From GWE2-42-39 sp963668595 (lineage in GTDB: Bacteria; Bacteroidota; Bacteroidia; Bacteroidales; Prolixibacteraceae), in the NCBI GenBank assembly GCA_963668595.1, contig OY764876.1, forward strand, positions 3,100,001-3,164,000: DNA of 64,000 nt, written 5' to 3'. The notes under the pieces were generated by a model that did no database searches, was not told the DNA's origin, and worked only from the letters and a program-made list of their open reading frames with translations. The first letter of the stretch is position 1. Each line of letters opens with the position of its first letter. Both the position numbers and the translations under genes were made by a program. Below are positions 10,078 through 18,456 of this stretch, in pieces.

Positions 10078-12414
10078 TTATTCATACCTCAAGGCTTCCA
10101 CCGGATTTCGGGTTGCTGCTTTCCAGCTTTGCCAGCTTACGGTGAGCAACGCAATTCCAAGCGCCAATATTCCTGAGAGGGCAAAAATCCACCAACTGAG
10201 TTCGGTTTTGTAGGCAAAGTTTTCGAGCCATTTGTGCATGGAGTACCAGGCAAGAGGAGTAGCAATCACAAACGCAATAGCCACCCACCTTACAAAGTCT
10301 TTATTCAGCATGGTCATTATTTCTGAAATTTTGGCTCCGTTCACTTTGCGCACACCTATTTCTTTGGTGCGGTTCAGGCTAATCATGAAAATTTGGCCAA
10401 GAATTCCCATGCACGTAAGGACAATTGCGATAATCGAAAAAAAGGTGATTGAGGTAGCCAGTTTATCTTCTTTTTCATACATGGCTTGAAATTGGTTGTC
10501 GTAAAAAGTAAATTCCATCGGATCATCAGGAAGAAAGCTTTCCCAAATATTCCGCAAACTGCTTATTTGTTGACTGATGTCACCAGGCATCAGGCGCAGA
10601 GAAAGTGTGTTAAACTCACGATCTGGTTCATAAAGCAAAGCCACCGGAGCAAGAGACGAATGAAGCGACTCTACATTAAAATTGTTGACTACACCAACCA
10701 CATCGTATCCGCCCTCCCGGCCGTTTTTATACTTTTTACCTTCAATGGAGTCCCAACCAAATCGATTAATGGCCGCTTCATTCATCAGGCATGCATGATC
10801 CTTGTCTCCCGACATAAAGCTTCGTCCATCGGTCAAATGAATTCCAAGAGTTTGAAGAAAATCTTCGGATACAAAAATGCATTTTACGATAAACTCATCA
10901 CCATCCACACCGCTGCCCATCGACATATTGATATGCCCGGGATAACCATTACTAAGTGCACTGCTGCCCACAAATGGAAGTTTGCCCATTTCATTTTTCA
11001 GCGCTTTCTGATTCTGAAATTTAAATGGAAGCTCCATTCGAACCAGATGTTCTTTGTTAAATCCAAGGTCATGATGTTTCACAAATTGAAGCTGTTTAAA
11101 AATAAGCATCACAACTGCAATCAGAGCAATAGAAACAGTAAGCTGAAACGTAAGCATGGCTTGTTTTCCAATCTGTTTTCCGGTTCTCTTGCGTCCACCG
11201 GTCAAAAAATCAGTGATATTGAACTTCGACAGGATATAAATAGGTGCCAAACTATTCAGTAAAATGATTCCGAAAATAACAGCAACAATAATCGGTAGCA
11301 GCTGTTGAAAATTAACGTCAGAGAGTTGAATCTCCTTGCCAAACAACATTCCCGTTGATGGCAACAACAACGCCACAAGCATCACTGAAAAGAACAGTGA
11401 AATAAAAATTCCAAGCGACACTTCAATCAATGAATCAGTCAGTAAATGAAGTTTCTCAGCCCCATTGGTTTTGTTGATACCAATTTCTCTCATTTTGGCG
11501 TACTGCATCGACACCGTGTAATTGAGATAATTAATGCTTGAAAGCAAGATAATTAGAACACCAATAGCTAAAAAGATCAGCAACATTTTTGAGTTGCCCT
11601 TGAAATGTTCATCGGACCAGCCTAAATCCTTCGTGGAAAGATAAATGTCAGAAAATTTTTGTAACGCCAAACTGTCGATAGTTGTATTGAGTTTAGGTAT
11701 TGACGAATTAAGATTTTCGGCTAACGCATTCGGATCAACATCGTTTTTCAGTAAAAGAACATGCTCAACCGGATAGATGCAAACACCATTGTCGCACTCC
11801 TGCGCCATCTGAAAGCTTTTGTTTTCACTATTGAGAAGCAACTCGGCTTTAAAACTTGAGTTCCGGGGAAGATCTTCCATTACAGCTGTAACCGTTGCGG
11901 AAAAAAATTCCTGATTGATTGTCCTTCCCAGAGGATTCTTATCACCAAAAAGTTTTTTTGCCACCGATTCGGTTATCACCGCCGAATTTTGCTGACTGAA
12001 AGGCTCAGCCGCCGAAAGACTCGACAATATCTTCATCGAGAATACGTCGAAGAAACGATTGTTTGTTGAAACAACGTATTCAACACGGATATAATCTTTT
12101 GTTTCCGGGTCTTTTAGAGTTATCGGAAAATATGAAAATCCAAGCGGACAGGTTTCTTTTATGTCCGGATAATTTTCCGAAAGCACCTCGTTTAACTTGT
12201 AATCGAGTCCCGATTTGCTTTTTTTAGCATCGTACAAACGGAAGATATTTTTATAATCAGCAAAATGTTTATCTATATTGTTCTCGGCACTGTAAAACAA
12301 GCCAATAAGAATAGAAGCAGTAAATCCGATGGAAAAACCACCAATGATTAAAAATGAATACAGTTTGTTTTTCAACAAATTGCGAATTGCAAGTTTTATT
12401 TTAAATCGAATCAT
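10078..12414 (-). CDS. FtsX/MacB-type ABC transporter permease (778 aa)
   Basis: A fifth complete double-FtsX permease, the shortest of the set. It has an N-terminal helix at about 20-40 and a first periplasmic domain with a Cys pair in ECDNGVCIYP (about 210) not seen in its paralogs. FtsX coupling segments are IGINKTNGA near 315 and IGVRKVNGA near 690. The first has Asn where the others have Arg. The tail AYKTELSWWIFALSG then ATRNPVEALRYE is shared with its neighbours. A gap of 171 bases to the ATPase gene upstream contains a decayed tail of another permease, so this gene probably sat behind an additional paralog that has been lost. Confidence 0.93.
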   Translation of the reverse strand: MIRFKIKLAIRNLLKNKLYSFLIIGGFSIGFTASILIGLFYSAENNIDKHFADYKNIFRLYDAKKSKSGLDYKLNEVLSENYPDIKETCPLGFSYFPITLKDPETKDYIRVEYVVSTNNRFFDVFSMKILSSLSAAEPFSQQNSAVITESVAKKLFGDKNPLGRTINQEFFSATVTAVMEDLPRNSSFKAELLLNSENKSFQMAQECDNGVCIYPVEHVLLLKNDVDPNALAENLNSSIPKLNTTIDSLALQKFSDIYLSTKDLGWSDEHFKGNSKMLLIFLAIGVLIILLSSINYLNYTVSMQYAKMREIGINKTNGAEKLHLLTDSLIEVSLGIFISLFFSVMLVALLLPSTGMLFGKEIQLSDVNFQQLLPIIVAVIFGIILLNSLAPIYILSKFNITDFLTGGRKRTGKQIGKQAMLTFQLTVSIALIAVVMLIFKQLQFVKHHDLGFNKEHLVRMELPFKFQNQKALKNEMGKLPFVGSSALSNGYPGHINMSMGSGVDGDEFIVKCIFVSEDFLQTLGIHLTDGRSFMSGDKDHACLMNEAAINRFGWDSIEGKKYKNGREGGYDVVGVVNNFNVESLHSSLAPVALLYEPDREFNTLSLRLMPGDISQQISSLRNIWESFLPDDPMEFTFYDNQFQAMYEKEDKLATSITFFSIIAIVLTCMGILGQIFMISLNRTKEIGVRKVNGAKISEIMTMLNKDFVRWVAIAFVIATPLAWYSMHKWLENFAYKTELSWWIFALSGILALGIALLTVSWQSWKAATRNPVEALRYE

Positions 12415-12438
12415 TTCTCTGATTATTAACCATTTTTA

Positions 12439-12489
12439 TTATTTCCATTTCAATGCCTCCAACTGATTCCTCTCCGCAACTTTCCAGTT
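12439..12489 (-). pseudogene. Relic of a permease C-terminus
   Basis: On the minus strand a 16-codon open stretch reads NWKVAERNQLEALKWK then TAA (12439-12441), preceded by an in-frame stop at 12490-12492. It aligns with the last residues of the flanking permeases (SWKAATRNPVEALRYE): W-K, A, R-N and E-A-L keep their spacing. It lies between a complete permease and an ATPase, where a further permease would be expected. No start codon and no longer match can be followed upstream, so this is the remaining 3' end of a deleted paralog. Confidence 0.6.
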
Positions 12490-12585
12490 TTATCAATAAT
12501 ATATCTGAACTTTGATTTGTCAGATTTCAGGATGGATTTTGATTTTTCTAATTTTCAAAATCACAGTCTTTAAAAAATTATTTAA

Positions 12586-13266
12586 TCATAGTTTTGACTT
12601 TTCATCTTTCCTGATAATCCCATCTTCGAGACGAATAATTCGTTTTCCGCATTGGGCAAATTTTTCATTGTGTGTTACCTGAATAATGGTCATCCCCTCG
12701 TCGTTCAGGGCTTTCAGTGTTTCCATAATCATCTCACCCTGACCCGAATGCAGGTTACCGGTTGGCTCGTCGGCCAGCAAAAGTTTAGGCTTCCCGACAA
12801 TAGCGCGGGCAATACCCACTAATTGTTGTTGTCCACCCGAAAGCTGTTGCGGAAACAAATCCTTTTTAGCCACCATGTTAAACCGGTCGAGCAGATCTGC
12901 AACCATTGCCTGACGGTCTTTACTTTTTACTCCTTTGTAAATTAGCGGCGTTTCAATGTTTTCATACACGGTCATTTCCTCAATCAAGTGATAAGCCTGA
13001 AAGATGAAACCCATGAAATTTCGGTGGTAATCCACTTTTACTTTTTCTTTCAGGTCGAGAACCGATTTGTCATATAACATATACTGACCGTCGGACGGAG
13101 CATCGAGCAAGCCGATGATATTCAGCAAAGTTGATTTACCCGAACCACTTGGTCCCATAATACTGACGAATTCGCCTTCTTTCACTTCCAGATTAACAGC
13201 TTTCAGCACGAAAGTCCGTTGAAATTTCGAATCGTAGAATTTATCGATGTTGGTTAAATGGATCAT
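12586..13266 (-). CDS. ABC transporter ATPase, MacB/LolD type (226 aa), with altered signature and D-loop
   Basis: This is the cytoplasmic ATP-binding subunit for FtsX-type permeases. It has Walker A GPSGSGKST near residue 39, a Q-loop in FIFQAYHL near 89, signature LSGGQQQ near 142, Walker B LLLADEPTG near 163 and the H-loop in THNEKF near 198. Length fits LolD/MacB ATPases. Two places depart from consensus: LSGGQQQ is followed by LVGIARA instead of RVAIARA, and the D-loop reads GNLHSG where GNLDS is usual. The catalytic Glu and switch His are intact, so ATP hydrolysis is plausible. It is downstream of the 13439 permease, with a GC-rich repeat-filled gap of 172 bases between them. Confidence 0.93.
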   Translation of the reverse strand: MIHLTNIDKFYDSKFQRTFVLKAVNLEVKEGEFVSIMGPSGSGKSTLLNIIGLLDAPSDGQYMLYDKSVLDLKEKVKVDYHRNFMGFIFQAYHLIEEMTVYENIETPLIYKGVKSKDRQAMVADLLDRFNMVAKKDLFPQQLSGGQQQLVGIARAIVGKPKLLLADEPTGNLHSGQGEMIMETLKALNDEGMTIIQVTHNEKFAQCGKRIIRLEDGIIRKDEKSKL

Positions 13267-13267
13267 T

Positions 13268-13438
13268 TTATTGATTTTAAGAACCCCTCTAAATCTCCCC
13301 CAGGGGGAGACCTTTTGGATTGTGAATATTTGTTATTTCATTCATTTTAACTTCTGTTTTTTAAGCCCTCCCTTTCGGGGAGGATTAAGTATGTTTTTGT
13401 TCTCCCCTCCTTTGGAGGGGTCGGGGGAGGCTTTCTTT
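13268..13438. repeat. GC-rich hairpin repeats between ATPase and permease genes
   Basis: This gap carries three clustered inverted repeats: TCTCCCCC/GGGGGAGA near 13296-13312, CCTCCC/GGGGAGG near 13365-13384, and CCCCTCC/GGAGGGG near 13404-13420. The last is followed by AGGGGTCGGGGGAGGCTTT (13416-13434), which recurs with 18 of 19 bases at 7621-7640 behind another permease gene. Similar C/G-rich intergenic repeats are, from memory, common in Bacteroidota genomes. They may fold in mRNA between cistrons or simply be dispersed repeats. Confidence 0.6.
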
Positions 13439-15817
13439 CTATTCGTACCGCAATGCCTCCACCGGATTGCTAATTGCCACTTTCAACACATGATAACTTA
13501 TTGTTACCACCGCAACGGTTGCGACAATAATTACCGATGCAATAAAAGACGTGGGAGAAAGCGGTTCTTTGTATGCTCCCGGCATTGTGTTGTAAATGTA
13601 GATGGCCGCCGGACAGCCCAATAAAACGGCAAATCCAAGCATTTGAATAACCTCCGTTGAAAGTTGCCAATAGATTGACACCACAGAACTCCCCATAACT
13701 TTTCGGATGCCAATTTCTTTTGTTCGGCGCTTCACGGTAAAAAGAATCAGACCGAATAATCCAACCGAAGAGATAACTAGAGTCACTACGGCAAAAAATA
13801 GAAACATTCGTTTCATCGTTTGCCAAAACGGGATGGCCTCATCCAAATGAAATGCAATACCAAAATCTTTAAATTCGAATGGATCATTGGGAAAAACACT
13901 TTCAAGTTCGCTCGTAACCAAGCTACGGGCATTCTGCTCATCGCCATTGAAACGAACCGATATTAACGTGGATCCGGAAATAATATTACTATTCAGAAAC
14001 ATGATGTAGGTTGGAATTGGATTATGCACCGAAAACGGATGAAAATCTTTTACAACTCCAATAACCGGATATTGCCTTCCATACATGGTAATTCGCTTCC
14101 CAATCGGATCATCCCAGCCAAATTTCTTCAATGCTGTTTCGTTAATGATACACCCCTCTTTATCAGCCGGATATTCTGGCGAGAAATTGCGCCCGTAAAC
14201 CATTTTCATGTTATAAGTCGGGATAAAATCGTAATTCACATAATTGCGGCTAATCATCTCTTTTTCATCCGGCGAAGCGCCTTCCCAACTCACATAGCCC
14301 CCAATGTTGCCAATAAAAGGAATTGTGCTTGAGAACGATGCATCAACAATTTCGGGATATTGCAGCAACCGGGTTTTAACTGTTTCGAACAACATCTCGT
14401 CGCGGGGATTAATCTCCGTGTAAAGAAGATTTTTGCTTTCGAATCCCAAACTTTTATTCAGTATGAAATTAACATGATTAAAAAGTATAAAACTCACTAT
14501 CAGCATAAAAATAGAAATAGAGAACTGCGCCACTACCAGAATTTTCTTTATACTGACCGCATTTTCTTTATTCGTAAATATTTTTCCTTTCAACACCCGC
14601 ACCGGATTGTACGACGAAACGACCAGCGAAGGATATAAGCCAGAAAGTACACCTACCAGAAGGCCAGTAAAAAGAATGACTCCCAGCAATTGAAAATTAT
14701 TCCAGACCAGAAAATCGAAGCTCCGGTTTAAAATGAAATTCATCAGCGGAGAGCAGGCCTGAGCAATAAAAATGGCCAAAATCACAGCCACCAAAGCATG
14801 TAAAACACTTTCGCCAACAAATTGAGCCGCAATACGTTTTTTCGACGAACCAATCACTTTTTTAATGCCGATTTCGGTTGAACGCTGCGTGGAATTAGCC
14901 AACGACAAATTCATGTAATTGATACTTGCCAGAAGCAATATCAGAAAAGCGGCCAATGAAAGAATTCCCATTCCAACCATCATATCAGGCTGACTGTTAG
15001 GAGAAATATGCAATTTTGAAAGCGGATGCAGATAGGGAAAACTTTTCTCAAACCCATTTACCTTGCTGAATGCATTCTTAATTTTTGCATCCACCAGCGA
15101 AGGGTCAGTTCCCTTTTTTAGTAATACATAATTATCAAATTCTATACGCGTCCAGTTTTCGCTGTATTGGGTTTCGCCGCTCAGTACCGGGTAAGTGGGC
15201 ATTGATACCAAATAGGATGCTTTTAGTGTTGAATTTTGAGGAAAGTCATGATAAACAGCTGTAACTGTTACCGGAAACCGTTTTCCGACAACCACTTGCT
15301 TTCCCAGAGCACTTGTTCCTGGGAAAAGTTTTTCCGATAAAGTCTCGGAAATAGCAATCGTGTTGGGGTCGGTTAATGCGTTAGCTTTATTGCCTTCCTT
15401 CAAACTGATTGTGAAGATATCGAAAATTGAATTTTCACTCCAGTAGCCATGCTGATCGTACAACTGACGTCCATCAGGAAGTGTAAAAAATTGCCCCGCC
15501 CCTTTTGCTCCACCAGAAACTTCGCGCATCAAAAGCACCGCTTCCACTTCAGGAAGATCAGCCATTAGGTGATACCGGAATGCTGCCGGACTATACGTAC
15601 AGAAATTCGTTGGATACGAATCCTCCTGACGAGTTTGAACCCGGTAGATCGTTTCGTAATTGGTGTTGAACTTATCGAAATTCAGCTCGTAGCTTATTAG
15701 CTGACTAAACAAGATAAACACAACAAAGCCAATTACCAGGTTGGTCAGGTTTATTATTGTAAAAACCTTGTTGTGCCTGATATTACGAAAGATATTTCGA
15801 AAAAAGTATTTGGACAT
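13439..15817 (-). CDS. FtsX/MacB-type ABC transporter permease (792 aa), divergent member
   Basis: This permease has the double MacB_PCD/FtsX architecture but is the outlier of the array. Its C-terminal membrane block (GCPAAIYIYNTMPGAYKEP, then AISNPVEALRYE) lacks the WWIFALAG segment shared by the other five complete copies; only NPVEALRYE is common. The coupling motifs are IGIKKVIGS near 317 and IGIRKVMGS near 710. The N-terminal helix spans about 19-40. It lies 35 bases after the 15853 ATPase gene, the tightest ATPase-permease pairing in the cluster, so these two are the likeliest cognate pair and may be the ancestral transporter from which the array grew. Confidence 0.93.
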   Translation of the reverse strand: MSKYFFRNIFRNIRHNKVFTIINLTNLVIGFVVFILFSQLISYELNFDKFNTNYETIYRVQTRQEDSYPTNFCTYSPAAFRYHLMADLPEVEAVLLMREVSGGAKGAGQFFTLPDGRQLYDQHGYWSENSIFDIFTISLKEGNKANALTDPNTIAISETLSEKLFPGTSALGKQVVVGKRFPVTVTAVYHDFPQNSTLKASYLVSMPTYPVLSGETQYSENWTRIEFDNYVLLKKGTDPSLVDAKIKNAFSKVNGFEKSFPYLHPLSKLHISPNSQPDMMVGMGILSLAAFLILLLASINYMNLSLANSTQRSTEIGIKKVIGSSKKRIAAQFVGESVLHALVAVILAIFIAQACSPLMNFILNRSFDFLVWNNFQLLGVILFTGLLVGVLSGLYPSLVVSSYNPVRVLKGKIFTNKENAVSIKKILVVAQFSISIFMLIVSFILFNHVNFILNKSLGFESKNLLYTEINPRDEMLFETVKTRLLQYPEIVDASFSSTIPFIGNIGGYVSWEGASPDEKEMISRNYVNYDFIPTYNMKMVYGRNFSPEYPADKEGCIINETALKKFGWDDPIGKRITMYGRQYPVIGVVKDFHPFSVHNPIPTYIMFLNSNIISGSTLISVRFNGDEQNARSLVTSELESVFPNDPFEFKDFGIAFHLDEAIPFWQTMKRMFLFFAVVTLVISSVGLFGLILFTVKRRTKEIGIRKVMGSSVVSIYWQLSTEVIQMLGFAVLLGCPAAIYIYNTMPGAYKEPLSPTSFIASVIIVATVAVVTISYHVLKVAISNPVEALRYE

Positions 15818-15852
15818 GGCTTCGTTGTTAAATTACTTTCCCCTGATTTTCT

Positions 15853-16551
15853 TTACATCAACTGATCAGCCATTTGCTTTTTTACCTCTTCGGTAATAAT
15901 CTGTCCGTCGAACAAATTAATTACCCGGTGGGCAAATTCAGAGTCGTGCATCGAGTGAGTTACCATCACAATGGTTGTTCCTTCTCGATTTAGCTCAGTA
16001 AGTAAGTTCATCACTTCCAGTCCGTTTTTCGAGTCAAGGTTACCGGTCGGCTCATCGGCCAGAATCAGTTTCGGGTTGGCCACCACTGCACGGGCAATGG
16101 CTACACGCTGTTGCTGACCACCCGATAATTGCTGCGGAAAATGTTTTTTACGGTGTCCGATTTTCATGCGTTCGAGCACGTCTTCCACCATCTTTTTCCG
16201 TTCCGAAGCCTTCATTTTCAGGTAAATCAACGGAAGCTCCACATTTTCATACACATTCAGTTCATCTATCAGGTTGAAACTCTGAAAAACAAAACCGATA
16301 TTGCCTTTGCGCAATTGAGTTCGGTTGCGTTCTTTCAGATGGCCAACTTCTTCGCTGTCAAAATAGTATTCGCCTCCCGATGGATTATCGAGCAAACCAA
16401 TAATATTCAGCAATGTTGACTTGCCGCATCCTGAAGGCCCCATAATGGCAACAAATTCCCCTTTTTTGATGTGCAGGTTCACATTGTTCAACGCACTGGT
16501 TTCTACCTCTTCTGTGCGAAATACCTTGTTTAAGTTGACTGTTTTTATCAT
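15853..16551 (-). CDS. ABC transporter ATPase, MacB/LolD type (232 aa)
   Basis: A canonical ATP-binding subunit: Walker A GPSGCGKST, Q-loop FVFQSFNL, signature LSGGQQQRVAIARA, Walker B LILADEPTG, D-loop NLDS and H-loop THSMHD. The family powers MacB-like or Lol-like permeases from the cytoplasmic face. The ATG at 16551 (MIKTVNLNKVFRTEE) is chosen because the family usually starts within a few residues of this beta strand. An upstream in-frame ATG at 16560 and a longer reading to 16593 add residues of no family likeness. It directly precedes the 13439 permease and has all catalytic residues, in contrast to the second ATPase of the cluster. Confidence 0.94.
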   Translation of the reverse strand: MIKTVNLNKVFRTEEVETSALNNVNLHIKKGEFVAIMGPSGCGKSTLLNIIGLLDNPSGGEYYFDSEEVGHLKERNRTQLRKGNIGFVFQSFNLIDELNVYENVELPLIYLKMKASERKKMVEDVLERMKIGHRKKHFPQQLSGGQQQRVAIARAVVANPKLILADEPTGNLDSKNGLEVMNLLTELNREGTTIVMVTHSMHDSEFAHRVINLFDGQIITEEVKKQMADQLM

Positions 16552-16610
16552 AGCTGTCATGCATAGAGCATAGGGGTAAGGGCAAAGAGCCACATTACCT
16601 CATGCAGTTT

Positions 16611-16973
16611 TTATTCTTTTATTAATGTTTTTCTGAAATTTGTAATTTTTTTACTCAGAACTTCCATGTCGTTCAAAAGATCTTTGAATTTCTGACCATC
16701 AATGTAATTCCTGCGCCAGACGACATAAGAGATGTTTGCAGTCTCAAAGACTGAACGTCGGGCAATATTCAAAAATTGAGCAAATTCTTTCGAAGAAAAT
16801 GATCCTGAACCTTCAGCAATATTATTGGAAATACTAAGAGAAGCAGACCTTAACTGTTCTGCAACACGAAAGCTCTTTGCGTCAGAAAGTGTATCAGCCA
16901 GATCAAATAAAACATCGTTCAATGCAATTGATTCTTTCCAAATATCCATATTCATGAACCTGAAATTAGCCAT
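16611..16973 (-). CDS. Four-helix bundle protein (23S rRNA intervening-sequence protein family)
   Basis: A 120-residue, all-helical protein with the typical family pattern: an opening FRFMNMDIWKES, central LRSASLSISNNIAEGSGS near residues 62-79, and FLNIARRSVFETANI near 88-102. Relatives were first described from intervening sequences in 23S rRNA genes and occur as single genes scattered in many Bacteroidota genomes. They form small ring-like oligomers, and their function is unknown. Here it sits inside the efflux cluster between the ATPase and adaptor genes on the same strand, where no role is obvious, and looks like an insertion. A possible permease-tail relic lies just upstream at 17029-17049. 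Confidence 0.9.
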   Translation of the reverse strand: MANFRFMNMDIWKESIALNDVLFDLADTLSDAKSFRVAEQLRSASLSISNNIAEGSGSFSSKEFAQFLNIARRSVFETANISYVVWRRNYIDGQKFKDLLNDMEVLSKKITNFRKTLIKE

Positions 16974-17028
16974 AAGATTAAGTTTAAAAGATTTATGTAA
17001 TTTACAGATTAATAGTCACCTTCAAATC

Positions 17029-17049
17029 TTATTTATACCTCAAAATGTT
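17029..17049 (-). pseudogene. Possible second relic of a permease 3' end
   Basis: The minus strand reads NILRYK then TAA, compared with VEALRYE plus stop at the permease ends. At DNA level TTATTTATACCTCAA matches the 3' end of the 7639 and 10078 genes at 14 of 15 bases. The match stops there and an in-frame stop lies a few codons upstream. It is short enough to be chance, but the location inside the same cluster makes a relic possible. Confidence 0.25.
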
Positions 17050-17115
17050 CTTTTCTTAGCGTCCAGTTCCTTTCGCTTTGCTCCAAGCCCTTTGCCATTA
17101 ACTCTCCGCCCCACG

Positions 17116-18372
17116 CTACTTAAACACTATCCTATCATTCTCGCCAAACAAGTCGTAACTTGATGTAATTACCTTCTCTCCTGGTTGCAGCCCCTCAAGC
17201 ACTTCGTAATACTGTGGATTTTGTTTGCCAATGCGAATGCTTCGTTTGGTTGCTTCTGTTTCTGCTTCGTTCAAAACAAATACCCACTGACCTCCAGTGC
17301 TCTGGAAGAATCCGCCTTTGGCAATCATCAGCGCTTTTTCCGATTGTCCCAACTCCAGTTTTATATGGTAAGTCTGCCCAGTGCGAATATTATCCGGCTT
17401 TTCGCCCACAAAAACCAGGTCAATTTCGAACTGTCCGTTGCGCACTTCGGGGTACACTTTTTTTACCACCAGTTGATAATTCACACCGTTACGCTCAAAT
17501 GAAGCAGTCAGGTCGCGACGTACCCGATCGATGTAATGTTCGTCAATTAACGCTACAATTTTAAATGAAGTCAACACATTGATCTGTCCGATACGCTGAC
17601 CTTTACTAATCGATTCGCCAATTTCGGCATTCAGTAAACCCAACTGCCCGTCGATAGGAGCTTTTACGTTCAGATCTTCGCGTCGCAGCTGTACCATTTG
17701 CAGGTTTTGCTGCATATTTTTCAGGTTATCATCCATCTGTATGCGCTGGTTTTCTCTGAAAATCGAATCCTGCACCATTTTTTTATAAATGAGTTCCCGA
17801 TCTTTTTTTGCCAGGTGAAAATCTTCTTCTACCTGAATAAAATCCTCTTTGGCAATCAAACCTTCGTCAAACAAAGCTTTTTTCTGCTGATAGTTACGAG
17901 CTAAACGGGCAAGTTCATAGTCAATCTTCAGCAATTGCTGCTTATTCTGTATTTTTTGTTGCTCCATCTGTATCTGCGTATTGCGCAATTCGTTTGTGTG
18001 ATATGCCAAACTCGATTCGCTATTCATAATTGTCAGGTTCAAATCGTTGTTTCTCAGGGTTAAAATCACATCACCTTTACGCACCATTTCGCCTTCTTCA
18101 ATCAGTTTTTCTTCCACTTTTCCACCTTCTTCGGCATCCAAAAAAATGGTTGAAATTGGTTCAACTTGTCCGATTACAGTGATGTAATCGTTAAACAGTC
18201 CCTCTTCGGCAACACTGATAGTCAGCTTATCTTTTTCAGCTCTGAATACAGAACTGTGATCGGAAAATACCGCTTTATACAATAGAAAAGCAAAGGCCAA
18301 TCCTGCCACAATCCATACTATATGCTTGCGTCTCAAGCCTTTTTTCTTCTCAATAACTTTATCCATTCCCAT
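17116..18372 (-). CDS. HlyD/MacA-like periplasmic adaptor (membrane fusion protein)
   Basis: This adaptor links inner-membrane permeases to the outer-membrane channel. It has an N-terminal membrane anchor at about residues 17-36, a barrel-sandwich/lipoyl half (TVIGQVEPISTIFLDAEEG), a long alpha-helical hairpin rich in Q/K/E (about 115-215), the second lipoyl half (LNVKAPIDGQLGLLNAEIG) and C-terminal beta domains with GQTYHIKLELG and GLQPGEKVI. The start at ATG 18372 is preferred; a longer frame begins with TTG at 18387, and another ATG lies at 18366. It lies 84 bases after tolC and upstream of the ABC genes, so it probably serves several permeases of the array. Confidence 0.92.
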   Translation of the reverse strand: MGMDKVIEKKKGLRRKHIVWIVAGLAFAFLLYKAVFSDHSSVFRAEKDKLTISVAEEGLFNDYITVIGQVEPISTIFLDAEEGGKVEEKLIEEGEMVRKGDVILTLRNNDLNLTIMNSESSLAYHTNELRNTQIQMEQQKIQNKQQLLKIDYELARLARNYQQKKALFDEGLIAKEDFIQVEEDFHLAKKDRELIYKKMVQDSIFRENQRIQMDDNLKNMQQNLQMVQLRREDLNVKAPIDGQLGLLNAEIGESISKGQRIGQINVLTSFKIVALIDEHYIDRVRRDLTASFERNGVNYQLVVKKVYPEVRNGQFEIDLVFVGEKPDNIRTGQTYHIKLELGQSEKALMIAKGGFFQSTGGQWVFVLNEAETEATKRSIRIGKQNPQYYEVLEGLQPGEKVITSSYDLFGENDRIVFK

Positions 18373-18456
18373 AACTATGTGTTTCAAATTCTAAATCCAA
18401 AATTTCAAATCTCAAAAAAAATATCCAGTTCAAATTGGTTTCAGTTGTTACAGTTT

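Noticed and set aside
1..16000. Frameshifts in the permease genes
   Set aside because: All six complete permeases read through both FtsX halves without interruption; only the short relics are broken.
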